64,000 bases of DNA from Massospora cicadina. Lineage: Eukaryota; Entomophthoromycota; Entomophthoromycetes; Entomophthorales; Entomophthoraceae. Position 1 is the stretch's first letter. Each line of letters opens with the position of its first letter. The notes under the pieces were generated by a model. The model ran no database searches. It was not told where the DNA came from and saw only the letters and a list, made by a program, of their open reading frames with translations. The stretch lies in assembly GCA_022478985.1 (NCBI GenBank), contig JAKSZP010018565.1, positions 62,001 to 126,000 on the forward strand, read 5' to 3'. Positions 32,290-43,400 of this stretch are shown piece by piece. The translations under genes and the position numbers were made by a program.

Positions 32290-33480
32290 TGTTGATCATC
32301 ATATAAGTTCAACATCCACCCTCTCATCTAGCTCATATGTAAAATTCTGAGTTGCAGTACCATAAACTACGCAACAGTTTGTCTGATCAAGATCTTTGGC
32401 TCTTCCATCAGATGAGTTGGGCTGCATGACGGAACCTTTTCTATGGTCCTTCCAGGAATCATAACCCCTAGTCTGGCACCAGTGGCTAGTCCTTCCATGG
32501 AACTACCAGAAATGGTAACCAACATATTTGAAACCAGGCTAGAAATTGTCTCAAAGAACTCACAGCAGATCGTTCCTCTGTCATCAATTCCAGAGTTGGA
32601 TTACAAAACACTTCTGGATTCAACTCCTTTTGCAGATGCGCCTAACATCATCGTTAATGCTCCTGAACTAAACCTTTTTCTCTTGATTGTTCCTTTCTTA
32701 CCAGGTCAGACTTGCTTCCTGAGTTCCTCTTCTGACTCAGACAGCACTACAAGCCAGCTGTCTTGGCCACTGAGCTCACCACCAGCGACAGCATTCATTT
32801 TGAACTCCCCTATGCAGATTAAAAGGTCCAAGTTACTGAGGCTTTATCCATAGCGCTGAATCCTTCCAATATTGAGAGCATCCTAGATCAGGATATCACC
32901 GCTTATGCTCTTCACTTTGCCAGACAAGTTCTTTGAAGTTGGGCCATGAATCTTCCAGCCTCTCTCAGCTTCCATCACTCATTCTGCTTCAGCTTCTGAG
33001 AAACTCATAGTCTACACTTGCAGGATGCCATTTGCTCCTTGCATGACTATAACATTTCTGGCGCATCCCATCAGTACCTTCCGCTGATGGCTTTAGTAGG
33101 GGGCATGATTTAGCAACCCCATCTAGTATCCCTTTTTTGCTGCTGGCCCATATGTCCAGTGTTCTTGACAAAGCTCATTGGCAAGTGCTCTAGACTAATC
33201 TTCTAGCTCTGGTACCATATCAGGATTACTTGTGGTTATTTGCTGACTGCTCTTTCTGTACTGTTGCTGTCCTCCCCGCTCTGGGGTATCACAATAGGAT
33301 TTTTCTAACACCTCAATTTCCCTTCCCCTTTTCACTTTCTCACAGGGATCTGCGTCTGCTCAAAGGAGTTGGTTTGTGTAGGTCTAGCCCTCACTAGCAT
33401 CCAATCTCACATAGATTTTGACAGGTTATTCACTCCTACTGCGATCTATCCTCCCTCCCCAAGAGACGACATAGTCAGAA
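32290..33480 (+). pseudogene. antisense coding-like relic in element 2, right part
   Basis: On the plus strand, opposite to element 2, runs of protein-like sequence with single stops: a 136-codon frame 32443-32853 (MELPEMVTNIFETRLEIVSK, then acidic and Ser-rich sequence), and beyond it ESILDQDITAYALHFARQVL (about 32870), HDYNISGASHQYLPLMALVG (about 33040) and SPRDDIVRIIPKLRI (about 33450). Together with 26083-26496 it could be one antisense gene of element 2 split by element 5, or part of another decayed insertion. No family recognised. Confidence 0.4.
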
Positions 33481-33970
33481 TCATCCCCAAATTGAGGATA
33501 ATCAATAAAAAATAAAAATTATAAAAATATTTTCTATGTGGGTTTATAATCTTTTTTTCCAATATATTCATCAATCTTTTATTTTTTTTTCTTCTTTTTC
33601 AAAGAGGGACTTGACCTTGTTTTGGTTCAGAGGTCCATCTTTTTTTATTTTTTCCCTCAAACTGGATACTAGGTATTCTTAGACCAACCAGTTTTCTATG
33701 GTTCAGAGGTCCTTTTTTAAGACTTGACCTAATCATTAGGACATAATCAACTTAATGGTTCAGCGGTCCTTCAGGATCTCTTTATTTTGTTATTATTTTC
33801 ATTGATCCATCACTTCAAATACTTAGCATGGACTCAATTTACTACTCTTCCATCCAAGAGGTTCTTGATGGAGTAATCTTCCATCGCTGTCTTGGCAATA
33901 ATCTCAAACAGACCTGACCCAACACATTCAGTTTGTTTCTTCTCCAAAACCATGCATATTGCAATAGGTA
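33481..33970 (-). other. 3' end region of element 2 with a repeated 13-mer
   Basis: AT-rich sequence following the integrase. GGTTCAGAGGTCC (plus strand) occurs at 33624, 33700 and, with one change, 33757. The same motif pair occurs at 45593 and 45631. No chromodomain is seen. Confidence 0.45.
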
Positions 33971-34800
33971 ACTCTTTTTCTATTTGATATTATGATAAGC
34001 CAGTTGGTTCTTATTGTCCATTGTTTTTGCTTGTATCCTTTTCTTCAAAGTAGTATTGAATACTTGCAATTGCATTCTGACTAGAGTATTTATCAATTGG
34101 TTCAGGTACTGCTTGGCACTCATCCCCAATGTTGGTTCCACCACCAAATATAAAATTGGTGGCAACGCGGCCTTCCTCCCATATAGCAATTTAAAAAGCA
34201 TTTTTCCTATTGCTGTATGATGACTGATATTGTAGGCGAATGTCACTGAACTCAGGTATGTTCCCCATGCAGAAGCTCTTCCTGAGACCAGCTTTCTCAG
34301 CGTCACAGCCAGCATCCATTAACTCGTTCCACCAGTCTGTTTGTCTCCAGCTGGTAGGGTGCAGATATGACTCCTCAGGTCCCCATTATCTTGTTTAACC
34401 ACAGGATCACATTAGACGTAGAGTTTATCCCATTGTCACTCAGCAGGACCTGCGGGCATCCATGTCAGTATACTACTTGATCCAGGATTGACTTTGCGGT
34501 GCTGGTAGCATCCACTTTCGCTAGAGCCTTCATCTTGACCCATCTCATCAGATGATTGATCGCAACTATTATGTACTTGACTCCCCCTGTGCTCATCATT
34601 AGCAGTCCCATCATATCAATGGACACCATATGCTAAGCAAATCTAGGGCAGACCAGTTGGTATCCAGTTGTATTCTTATGTGACTTGTGCAGCTGGCACT
34701 CCACACAACAAGCTAGATAGTCAGTGATACATAGTAGATTGACTTCCAGTAGTACTGGTAAATATGGTTATTTGTTTTTCTCAGGCCTTCATACCCGAAA
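33971..34800 (-). pseudogene. integrase of element 2
   Basis: Minus-strand landmarks: a zinc-domain end CCVECQLHKSHK (about 34715), Asp in VSIDMMGLL (about 34625), Asp in LLSDNGINS (about 34455) and Glu in NRLVERVNG (about 34340), then an open 111-codon stretch with SSVTFAYNISHHTAIG and KLLYGRKAALPP. Stops and frame changes are frequent, e.g. near 34380 and 34480. Confidence 0.85.
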
Positions 34801-34959
34801 ACCTTATGAGTGGCTTGAATGATAGCTGCTCTTTCCAATGGCTTTGGGAATAGTGAACACTTCCCATTAATCAACTTAAACACTTGTCCATCCCTGGTCT
34901 TGGTGTTTTCATTACTTTTTAAAGTGCACTTTGGATTTCTTAGGGATTTTTCTTGATTT

Positions 34960-35310
34960 CTCCATTGACCATTCTCTGGAATAGATCATCCACCTGCTGG
35001 TATACCATTTGGACCATTGGTAACCACAATAAGTCATCTACATTCTGATTAAAAGCCCCCACTCAGTGGAAATCTTATAATTGTAAGCCTGTAGCTTTAG
35101 TACCCATCAGGCCAGTCGTCCTTCTGATTTTCTCAAATTGTGGAGCCAATGCAACAAGGAGCGGTCAATCACCACTTTGAAGCGCGTTCCATGGATATAC
35201 ACCCAAAACTGTTTACAGGCATAAATGACCGAAATGTATTCATGCTCAGTTACGGTGTAGTTCCTCTCAGCAGCTGAGAGTGTCCAGCTCACATACGCCA
35301 CTGTATGTTT
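34960..35310 (-). pseudogene. RNase H of element 2
   Basis: AAERNYTVTEHEYISVIYAC (catalytic Glu) and FKVVIDRSLLHWLHNL, where the family has TDHxSLxWL; the Thr-Asp-His has become Ile-Asp-Arg. The first Asp block lies near 35400 in a broken frame. The end of the domain (RLA stop) resembles element 1. Confidence 0.82.
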
Positions 35311-35467
35311 GACCCCAAGTTCATCTACTTGCTTAATATGGCACCAATTGCCATCAATGAAGCATCAGTTTGTATAATAAATTCTCAATCAAAATTTGGA
35401 TATTCTAAATTGGAGAATCTATTAGGTACTGGAATAGCTCATCAAAGGATTTCTGCACTTCTTCATT

Positions 35468-36246
35468 TCATATGAATCCTTTATTTGGACCTTTCAACAG
35501 ATGTAATAAGGGCTCATTGATTCTGGAAAAATCCCAAATAAATCTTCTATAGTATCTGACTATTCCAAGGAACACTTGGATATCTTGGACACTTTTCAGA
35601 ACATCCATTTGTTCTAAGAGCTTTGATCTTCTGGGCTTGTGGCTGCAATCCACTAGAGTTGATCACGAATCCCAGATATTCCAACTCTTTCTTGAAGAAG
35701 TGACACTTCCTTGGCTTAATCTTCAGGTTGGCTGTGGACAGTCTCTTGAATACTTCTTTCAAGCGGTGTAAATGGTCTGTGAACGTTCTATTAATTAGAT
35801 TTGATATCGTCCAAGTACACCAGGTCGCATGACAACTTCAAGTCACTCAGTATAGCGTCCATGGCCCTCTGAAACGTTGCAGGCGCAATGCATAGACCCT
35901 GGGGTATCCTCATCAGTTGGTATAGCCCCTGCGCAATAATAATTGTGCATTTCTCTTGGTCTTCTCTTGACAAATTGATTTGCCAGTATACCAATATCAG
36001 ATCCCTCGCGGAGAAATACTTCACTTCTCCCAATTGATCTAGAAAATCATCAATTCTTGGTAGAAGATACAAATCCTTTTTCATAATCTTATTTAGCTTC
36101 CAGTAGTTGATCACCACCCTATTAGAGCCATCCTTTTTCTTCACAATAAGAATCAGACTTGCTAAGGGACTTGATGACAGAACTAGAAGCCCATGCTTCA
36201 CTAGTTTGTTGATTTCTTCTTTCACTACTACTTCAGCCGCCTTCAA
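35468..36246 (-). pseudogene. reverse transcriptase of element 2
   Basis: A 151-codon open frame (36246-35791) has PLASLILIVKKKDGSNRVVI, KKDLYLLPRIDDFLDQLG, FSARDLILVYWQINLS, APATFQRAMDAIL and LVYLDDI with the catalytic YLDD near 35806-35817. The thumb continues in other frames (ECLGFVI-like near 35700, VQDIQVFLGIVRYYRRFI near 35590). Closest in style to element 1. Confidence 0.9.
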
Positions 36247-36446
36247 CCATCAAATCAGTCTCATTCTGATTGTCAAATTTTCCCCAGTATTGACCCTGTG
36301 GATCACATCACTCGAATATCCCAAATTGTGATTATCCTGGGTGAATACTTCCCAATACTTTTTGAACTTTTCAAGCGCCTCCTCTTGCTGTCCTTCTGTC
36401 AGATCAGTGAGTTGCTCTCGATCAACCAATAGGTTGATACTCTCAG

Positions 36447-36655
36447 TTACCCCAGCTGGTAATCCATCTCATCAAGGGTCCCAAAATTGTGGAATTTTCT
36501 CTGTTTGGCTGTCAGGATTAGATGAACAAACGCGATGATCTGATTCTTCTTGATATTCATCGGTTTTTCACTTAAATTTGCTAAGGTAACTCGAATTTCT
36601 CCATGTCCTGGAATTATTATTACAGGAGACGACCAAGGCTCTACTCTGGAGTTCT
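36447..36655 (-). pseudogene. dUTPase-like remnant of element 2
   Basis: SRVEPWSSPVIIIPGHGEIR, VTLANLSEKPMNIKKNQIIA, FVHLIL: the second half of the same dUTPase-like domain as in element 1 (motif 3 onward: P-G-x-G-x-I-x-V-x-L-x-N). The Asp and Tyr of motif 3 are not kept. The upstream half and the protease are missing, so gag is fused almost directly to it. Confidence 0.6.
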
Positions 36656-37389
36656 TCAGGGGCTTCCAAATTCCTTCATAATGGCTGCTTTGGTCTCTGC
36701 ATATGACCAGCTGTCCCCCTCCAGGTGGGGCAACATTAGATTTTGGCAATCAGTGTCTAGGCAATTCATCACATCAATGACTTTTGACAATCACCTTATT
36801 CATACATAGTCATATTGAACAGTCAGAAAAACGCTGAAGTTATCCTGATTGAAAGTTGGCACTTTCAGCGTTGCCTTGAATTCCTCCGAGGTTTCTCTAG
36901 CCGCCTCTCTAGGTTCAGCTACTTGGCTCACTTGAAGAGTGATTTTAGGCGTCATCTCCAAAATAGCAGTAATAGTGGGCGGCATGTTTCTTGGGGGTGT
37001 CATCTTTAAATTAGTGTATGGGGAGTTCTTTCTTCAGTGTTGGTCACCGCATATGGCTCATAATTGCATTTGTGGGTTTTTAGCTCCTCAACCTGTTCGA
37101 TCAGTCACTCAATATCAGCACTGAGATTTCTCAAATGAACGCAATCTGCTTCATGCTCTGTTTTCAGAAATAAAGCATCTCAAATTAAGTCCCCTTCTTT
37201 CTTCTTTATTTATGTTACTTTTCCCATTAACTCATTCCCAAAACTGGCGACATTATTGATCCCTTCCTCCATCTTGGTGACTCTTTCTTCCAAGGCTGCA
37301 AATTCTCGATGATCTGATGAGCTTAGGGCGTTCTGATTAATGGTGGCTAACTCCATCCATAGTTTTCTTAACTCATCTTTAATTGACAT
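36656..37389 (-). pseudogene. gag of element 2 (truncated)
   Basis: Starts at ATG 37389, 28 nt after the primer site: MSIKDELRKLWMELATINQN then EFAALEERVTKMEEGINNVA, a coiled-coil N-terminus like that of element 1. After several stops a capsid-like block follows (VPTFNQDNFSVFLTVQYDYV, HLEGDSWSYAETKAAIMKEF, about 36870-36660). The rest of capsid is lost with the protease. Confidence 0.68.
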
Positions 37390-37416
37390 CCTTCTAAGTT
37401 CTTCTACTCAACTACA

Positions 37417-37434
37417 CCCCTGTAGTGAGCACCA
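37417..37434 (-). other. primer-binding site of element 2
   Basis: TGGTGCTCACTACAGGGG on the minus strand, three bases inside the 5' LTR (37438). Identical to that of element 1. Confidence 0.78.
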
Positions 37435-37437
37435 CTT

Positions 37438-38641
37438 TGTAAAAATTTATGCGGTGTTGATTACTTTTGGCCAACAACCCCTATAAACTTATTACTTGCA
37501 TAGGTTTGGTCTTTGTGAAATTTGTCCACATTGTATAATAGTTGAAATGATCAGTTGATAATAGTATGACGACTATTATCTATAGTTTAATGGAAGCCCT
37601 AGATCTCAGCCCAACACTTGGTCAGCGTTTATGCTCAAAATACTTGTGATGTCTCAAAAAGGGATTCATTCCCTTGTACCATCTAACCTGATCTTCTCCT
37701 AGATTCCCATCTATGGCCTCTCTGGTTTGACATACAGTTGACAGCAATCCCCATTTTTTTCCGCTTCTTCCCTGGATCTCCACTCATATCCTTACTCTTT
37801 TCCTTAAAGAGTCTCACAATTATCATACACAGCAATATTATCCCTGATAAAGAATAGAACAAATGAAAGCTGATAAAGTGTACTGAGCTGATATATCTAC
37901 TGTATACTCTTTACTAAACTCTGTTAAACTCAGTACTACTCTGGTAAATACTGTTTTTTACTAAAAACCCTAAATATAAACTATATGGTAAAAACTACTA
38001 TTTATTTATTGGTGAATTCTAGGGAATTTATATTGGGGGATTTGGCACTCAACCCTCAGTTGACACCTCTTCAATGAAATGGCAGCTTTGCCATTGAATC
38101 ACACATCCTTGTTTCAGCAGTAAAGATATATCTATCCTGGCTAGGATTCCATCGGTAAACATCCTCAAGACCTAAAATAGAAAGAGTTGGAAAATGTGTC
38201 CCTAACGTTTTCCTCTCAATCCAAGTGAACCAAACATATTTGGCAAGAGACCTGCTTAGTTAATGGGACTTGTTACCAATAAGGCAGGCTGTCAACCAAC
38301 TGATCAATTCACTAGTTGCAGGTGGCAACACTCGCCTTGCAATTTACTCCTTAATTCCTAATCATTCAGTGATGAAACCCAATCAATCCCAATCAGTACA
38401 CTTGATAGTTAATCAACTATCAGAAGACCCTATTTTGTCGGCAACTCTGACCAACAAGATCTTAAGCATTTGTCCTGATTGATCCCTGACAGATCTGACC
38501 AGGCGAATAATCTAAAATACCCTGAACATAGTTGTCCCAAAATCAGGGTCAACCAATTTCAAATTTACCTTGCATTAGGGAATTATCCCCTAGCGATTCC
38601 TGGTAATCCAGCCAGCTGGGAATATAGGCTAAAATCGAACA
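37438..38641 (-). repeat. 5' LTR of element 2
   Basis: 1204 bp, colinear with 24288-25490; plus-strand ends TGTAAAAATTTATGCGG and AAAATCGAACA. Followed by CCTTG, the right target copy. Confidence 0.88.
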
Positions 38642-38646
38642 CCTTG

Positions 38647-39789
38647 TTTTAAATTATAAATCTCTATCAGTTTTTATATTAACTAGATATCCGTACTAAA
38701 TTTACTTAGGTAGAATTCTAAACTGCATAAATTCAGCTAATAGTGATCATTCTTAAATTTTATACACACTTTATCTAAGCTGTCATTATCTAGATTGTAA
38801 GGCACTGGGAGCCCAAATTTGCTTTAGTGACACTGCACATTTATCAGGGTAACCACCTGAGGCACTAAGCAAACAGGATTAAGATGGCACCACAGCCCTC
38901 TATCTGATGGGTGATCAACTATTTGATCAAAGCAAGTTGGCCATGATGCATGCCATAATGCTTAAAATTCTGTAAAATATTAAAAAACTAAAAAGTTAGA
39001 AAGGGAGTGTTTATATTTAAATACTTAAGGAGATAAAACAACCAGGACAGTACCCCCACTAATTAAATTACTGGCCTTTCATATGGAAATGGTGGGTTGG
39101 CAGTCAGGTGTGCTATTAATACTATTAGCAACTTTATGATGTCTTAATCCGGTTTCCTGATATTATTGAGTTTCACACATAGGTAAAGTCAGAATCAAAC
39201 TATTACCAGAATCTTGGGTATAAGGAATATGATTCATGCCCTGATTGATTGCTCCCTAATTTAGCTTTCCTGGAAAATTTTTAGAAAAATTTCTGCAACA
39301 AACTGCACTTTTCCACAGAGGCCCAGCGCTTGATTTAAAGCAAATTCCAAAAATTATAAATGGATCTTGAAGAAATAGCAAAAGGTAGAACAAAATCAGG
39401 TTTGAATCCAATGGTTCTTTGGTAAGTTGGTTAATTTTGCCATAATATTGTATTAAGAAATTGGTGAAAAAGATTTTTAAAAATTGGGAAATTGAGTGTC
39501 TTAGGAGGGAACTTACCTGGATTAAAATTTTCCATTTTGGCATTGTAGTTAGGGGTTTACCTGCGTAAGAGCCATATCCTCTCAAAATACAGTCAGATAG
39601 TCTATCATGGGGATATGAGCGTGTGTTTTATAGAAAGAGTGTAGCAGGCACTACTTGGCACACTGCATACTAAAGAAAGCCTAACATATATAGCACAAGA
39701 AGCCTGTGAGGTACAGCAAGTTTTTCAGGTTTTGAATGTAATTAATTATCTGTTAATAAATATGTTTGTCATAATATTAATTTATTTAC
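38647..39789. other. AT-rich stretch with one unassigned frame
   Basis: No element or gene recognised. A 109-codon minus frame at 39585-39256 has no recognisable motif and a Phe/Leu-rich composition expected of AT-rich DNA; I do not call it a gene. Confidence 0.45.
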
Positions 39790-39877
39790 TTTTAAGTACT
39801 GTTATATCTTTTTTAGCACAAGTGGTGCCCAACTCAAAAGAGGGAGCCACCATGCATCTTAAGTATTATTATCTTAT
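39790..39877 (-). mobile_element. family B tail micro-insertion
   Basis: The plus strand shows TTTTTTAGCACAAGTGGTGC then CCAACTCAAAAGAGGGAG (39811-39856), the family B 3' end in reverse. It is bracketed by TTAAGTACTGTTATATCTT (39792-39810) and TTAAGTATTATTATCTT (39859-39875), an imperfect target duplication. About 48 bp of element. Confidence 0.65.
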
Positions 39878-39921
39878 ACAGATTTTTAATATATATATTT
39901 AAAAGATTTTCAATTCTTATA

Positions 39922-41230
39922 TGAGAGTAATTCAAAAAGTAAAGGCAAATTTTTAAAAAGGAACTTTTTATTGTGAAAACAAGATGACAAGCAACATCAT
40001 TTCTCTACATAATCTCCCTTAATTTCTATTCACTTGGTTCATCTCTTGACAAGCTTCATAATTCCGTCCTGGAAGAAGATTTGTGGCATCATGCGCAGCC
40101 ACTTGCACACCGCCTCCACAACCTCATCATCTGACAAAAATTTGGATTCATGCAGGTGCTCCTTCATCGGACCAAAAAGGTGAAAATCGCTTGGAGCTAG
40201 GTCAGGACTGTACGGCAGATGCTCCAGCAGCTCAAAACCAAGATCTTGAATGCACTGGATTGTTTTCCCCGAAGTATGAGGATGTGCATTGTCCTGAAGC
40301 AAAAGCACACCTTTTGAAAGTTTTCCTCGCCTCTTTGTTTTGATTTTGGGTTTCAGAACTCACAAGTAGCTCACAGTAGCTGTCACTATTCACTGTTTGA
40401 CCTTTAGGAGTGTAATGAATTAGAAGTGGACCTAACATATCCCAAAACACTGTCATCATCAACTTTCCTGCAGAAACTTGTCTTTTGAACTTTTTTGCTG
40501 TAGGCGAGGATGGATGTTTCCACACCATACTCTGCCGCTTACTCTGTGGTTTGAAGTGATGGACCCACATCCCATCAACAGTTACTATGCGACTGAGAAA
40601 CTCTTCCCCTTCCTCTTCTAAGCGCTCAAATGTGATTTCTGAAATTTCCAACCGTATCTGTTTGTGCTGGTCTGTCAGTTGATGTGGTACCCAACGAGCA
40701 CACACTTTGTGATAATTTAGTGATTTGTGGATGATTGCAACTGCTGAACCGTGGCTAATGTTCAATGCATGCACAATATCATCAATTTTGACACAACAAT
40801 CATCATAAATCATTCTCTCAACTGTCTCGATGTTCTTGTCCGTCTTCAAAGTGGATGGCCTACCTGAACGCTCTTCATCACAGATAGATACACAACCATT
40901 TTTAAAGCGATTTATCCACTCATAAATTTTGCGCTCACTAAAACAGCTCTCACCATACTGCTGCTGCATTCTGCGAATAATCTCCGAAGTTTTAGTCCCT
41001 TCAGAGTGCAGAAAATGTACCACTCCCCTCATCTCTTCCTTGGTGCACATGGACAATGGGGCACTCATAATAAAATGCCCTGAAATCACTATGAATGGAG
41101 TTGAGCACTGAAACAACACAGCTAAAGAACAAAAAAACTTTGATGTTATGATATGTCATTGTTCAGTCAGTGCTGCCATCCATTGCAGCAGGGAATTTAA
41201 AATTTGCCTTTACTTTTTGACTTACCCACA
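39922..41230 (-). mobile_element. mariner DNA transposon
   Basis: 1309 bp with inverted ends TGAGAGTAATTCAAAAAGTA (39922-) and, reversed, TGTGGGTAAGTCAAAAAGTA (ending at 41230), then AAGGCAAATTT in both, flanked by TA (39920-39921, 41231-41232). Length, TA target and transposase are typical of mariner. Ends and coding region are well kept, so it is among the younger insertions here. Confidence 0.95.
40039..41059 (-). pseudogene. mariner transposase (one frameshift)
   Basis: Cut-and-paste transposase of about 340 residues. It starts at ATG 41059 (MSAPLSMCTKEEMRGVV); the ATG at 41119 lies upstream in the same frame. The N-terminal HTH (YEWINRFKNG), linker ERSGRPSTLKTD and WVPHQLT motif are present. 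The catalytic triad is D,D34D: Asp in VTVDGMWVHHF (about 40565), Asp in LLLQDNAHPHT (about 40296) and Asp in YSPDLAPSDFHLF (about 40190), with exactly 34 residues between the last two. A single frameshift near 40365 separates the first two thirds from the last third (40308-40039); the rest is open. This family is best known in animals. Confidence 0.93.
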
Positions 41231-41383
41231 TATATTTTATAGCTGTTGTTACAAGCTGCTAGATACAGTTTTTGTATTACCTTAGAATTTATGATATCTT
41301 TAATAAGGTATTAAAAATTAAAATTTAGTAAACAAAGTCCAGATTATAAATAGTTAATTATAAAAAAACAAGTAAATTTTTTT

Positions 41384-41466
41384 GAGAGCTTTAATGGTGA
41401 TTGGTGTATCCCCCTTTAGGTTGGGACCACCAGTGCTAAAAAAGAGAGCTTTAATGGTAATTACTC
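41384..41466 (+). mobile_element. family B tail micro-insertion beside copy d, with tripled target
   Basis: GAGAGCTTTAATGGTGATT (41384-41402), then a 41-bp insert ending GGTTGGGACCACCAGTGCTA and A6 (41403-41443), then GAGAGCTTTAATGGTAATT (41444-41462). The third copy, GAGAGTCTTAATGGTAAAA, is on the far side of copy d (43378-43396). So one target sequence is present three times around a family A copy and an oppositely oriented B tail. Confidence 0.82.
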
Positions 41467-43377
41467 TTTTTATTTAACTAAGGTAAGCTGACCAGGGGAT
41501 GGACATTACCAAACTAAAAAGTAACATAACTAATTGTTTCAAATAAAATGCCCAAATGAGCTATTGAATGAAACACACTGGACAAAAAACAACCAACCAT
41601 GTGGGCAGTGGAGACCGTTTATCCCTCCATGGCAGAAGGGAGGGGGATTGGGTGGCTCATTTTCAGCATCAGCTATCTCTTTCCAGAGTAGGGTTTGTGC
41701 CAAGGCAGATAGCAAGGATGTCAGGGCATTGGTGGTATGTGGTTTAATATCACTGATGATCAGTACTTCCAAGTAATTACCAACCATAAAAATGGCAGTA
41801 ATATATTCAGCTAAAGCTTTTTTGGCTTTAATGCGGGCGTCTGGTAGTTTAACGAACATGGTAATATTGGTTCAGGTAATCTTGGCTTTCAGATTCCGTG
41901 CTACAATTACCACATTCTGGATAGTATCAGTGACATTTTTGTGTAATTTTTTTACATTAATATTACTTTTTAGAGTACGATTTTTGGGTATAACAGGAGG
42001 TGAGATTCCTCCTGCAAGCGCCGTCACTGATTTGACGGTGGCTTTGCAGAGGGGACGGCAGTCTGGTGTGGCAGCTGCTTCCACTGCAAGCTGGATGTTG
42101 CTGTGGAATGGTTCAGCATTTGGCTTTAGGACATATAAATGAGTGGGGAATTATGCATCCCATTTTGCATTACAGAACTGGTCAACTTGCAGCGATGGTT
42201 CTTCAGTGATATTACCTGATTTTTTTGATTTTATCCAAACACTCCTATGGGTTCTGGAATAATTGAATTGGGGAATCAGAGTATGGTTGAAGATTGGTTG
42301 ATTTGTTAGAGGTTGCATGGGATCAAACTGGGGTCTAATTCTGTGCTTGGTTGGAAGAATAATGTGTGGCACTGGGGCGAGGTGGAGGCTGATTGGTGGC
42401 TGAAGGTGCAGCTGCAGCAACAGGCTTTGGTGGAGGGGGAGGTAGGATTGTACCCCATGCTGAAATTGGCGTGGGGTAAGTGACAGATTGGTGGCTGTTG
42501 GATGAATTATCAGCATCATTGGATGCTGCTAGATATGGGCACTTGCATTTCAAGTGGTCTAACTCAAAACAGGATGGACAACATGTCTGTCCACCCTCAA
42601 AGTGGGCCCAGAATGGATGGTCAGGGGCAGAGGGGATAGAGTGTGTGAGGGGGAATTGATGGGGCAATTTTGTTCATTTTGGGGCTGATCATGGCATACA
42701 CCTGAGGCCCAGCAAGGCGTGTGGCCCCATTTGGGACCACAAATTGTAGGATGGGGTTGGAGCCATAGGCTGCATAACCTACCATCAGCTCCTGGTGGAG
42801 CATCTCAGGGGGAAGGTGGGTAGGCAAACCAGCGAACTGAACAATCAAAGTGGTGTCCGCTGGGAGTTGAGACTGAGTTGTGAGGAGAGGGGTGCCCTGG
42901 AATACCAGGGGCACAGTTGCTGCAGTGGCAGCGTCAGCTTCTCAAGGGAAGCCAAGGTCAAAATACCCCTTGTAGGGGCGGAAATCTATAAAACAGGTGG
43001 GATGCAACACCGCCTGAGCCATTTAAATAATGGCTTGGTCATTGTATTGGAAGAGTTTCCTATATTTGACAATAAGGCAAAATCACATGTTGCTCTGGGG
43101 GAGCACCAGGGGGCAGTGGGGCACAGCTTGGGTTCAAGTGAGGTGGGCGTCAAGATCCTCAGGATGAATGAATCATCTCAGGGATTTGGTGTGACTGGGT
43201 GAGCCAGTCTGAGCGCTTTCCTGTCATATGGAAAATGTCAGGGGGGGGTTTGCCACTGCCCCACACTGGTGCAGCTGGCAAGGAACCCAATGACATTGAA
43301 GCGAATCTACAGCAGGCAATTAAGTTTTACTTTTTATAAACCATATAAATTGCTCAGAAAGTTATGCCAAGTGGAAA
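41467..43377 (-). mobile_element. gag-only retroposon, family A, copy d
   Basis: 5' end (right) CTCTTTCCACTTGGCATAAC, 3' end (left) GGTAATGTCCATCCCCTGG, TCAGCTTACCTTAGTTAAAT. Bounded by about 20-bp duplications with a few changes (41444-41466, 43378-43400). 1.9 kb, full length. Confidence 0.87.
41539..43280 (-). pseudogene. family A zinc-knuckle protein, copy d
   Basis: Frame 42914-42621 has PLVFQGTPLLTTQSQLPADT, VQFAGLPTHLPPEMLHQELM and VVPNGATRLAGPQVYAMISP; frame 42667-42335 has the intact knuckle CPSCFELDHLKCKC (about 42586-42545) and the Pro-rich linker; frame 41859-41539 has the C-terminal domain (KLPDARIKAKKALAEYITAI). The N-terminal part near 43280-42960 is more damaged. Frameshifts lie near 42640 and 42150. 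Confidence 0.75.
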
Positions 43378-43400
43378 GAGAGTCTTAATGGTAAAAACTC

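Larger units (their letters stand above)
24288..38641 (-). mobile_element. Ty3/gypsy LTR retrotransposon, element 2, carrying two nested insertions
   Basis: LTRs of 1203 and 1204 bp at 24288-25490 and 37438-38641 are in the same orientation and the outer flanks are TCTTG (24283-24287) and CCTTG (38642-38646), a 5-bp duplication with one change. The coding order on the minus strand is primer site, gag, dUTPase-like remnant, RT, RNase H, integrase. Element 5 (26502-32195) and a solo LTR (25510-26077) were inserted later, accounting for the 14.3-kb span. The protease and part of gag are missing, so an internal deletion occurred near 36650. It belongs with element 1 by primer site, coiled-coil gag and dUTPase remnant. 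Confidence 0.88.

Noticed and set aside
39256..39585. 109-codon minus frame as a gene
   Set aside because: No motif, composition typical of AT-rich DNA, no related copy in the window.
19061..41443. TTAGCACTAGTGGTTCCCAACC-like motifs as hAT transposon inverted repeats
   Set aside because: They resemble the CAGTGG ends of hAT elements and occur in both orientations, but each short copy ends in an A-run, is flanked by 16-19-bp duplications of varied length and has no partner end. They are retroposon 3' tails.
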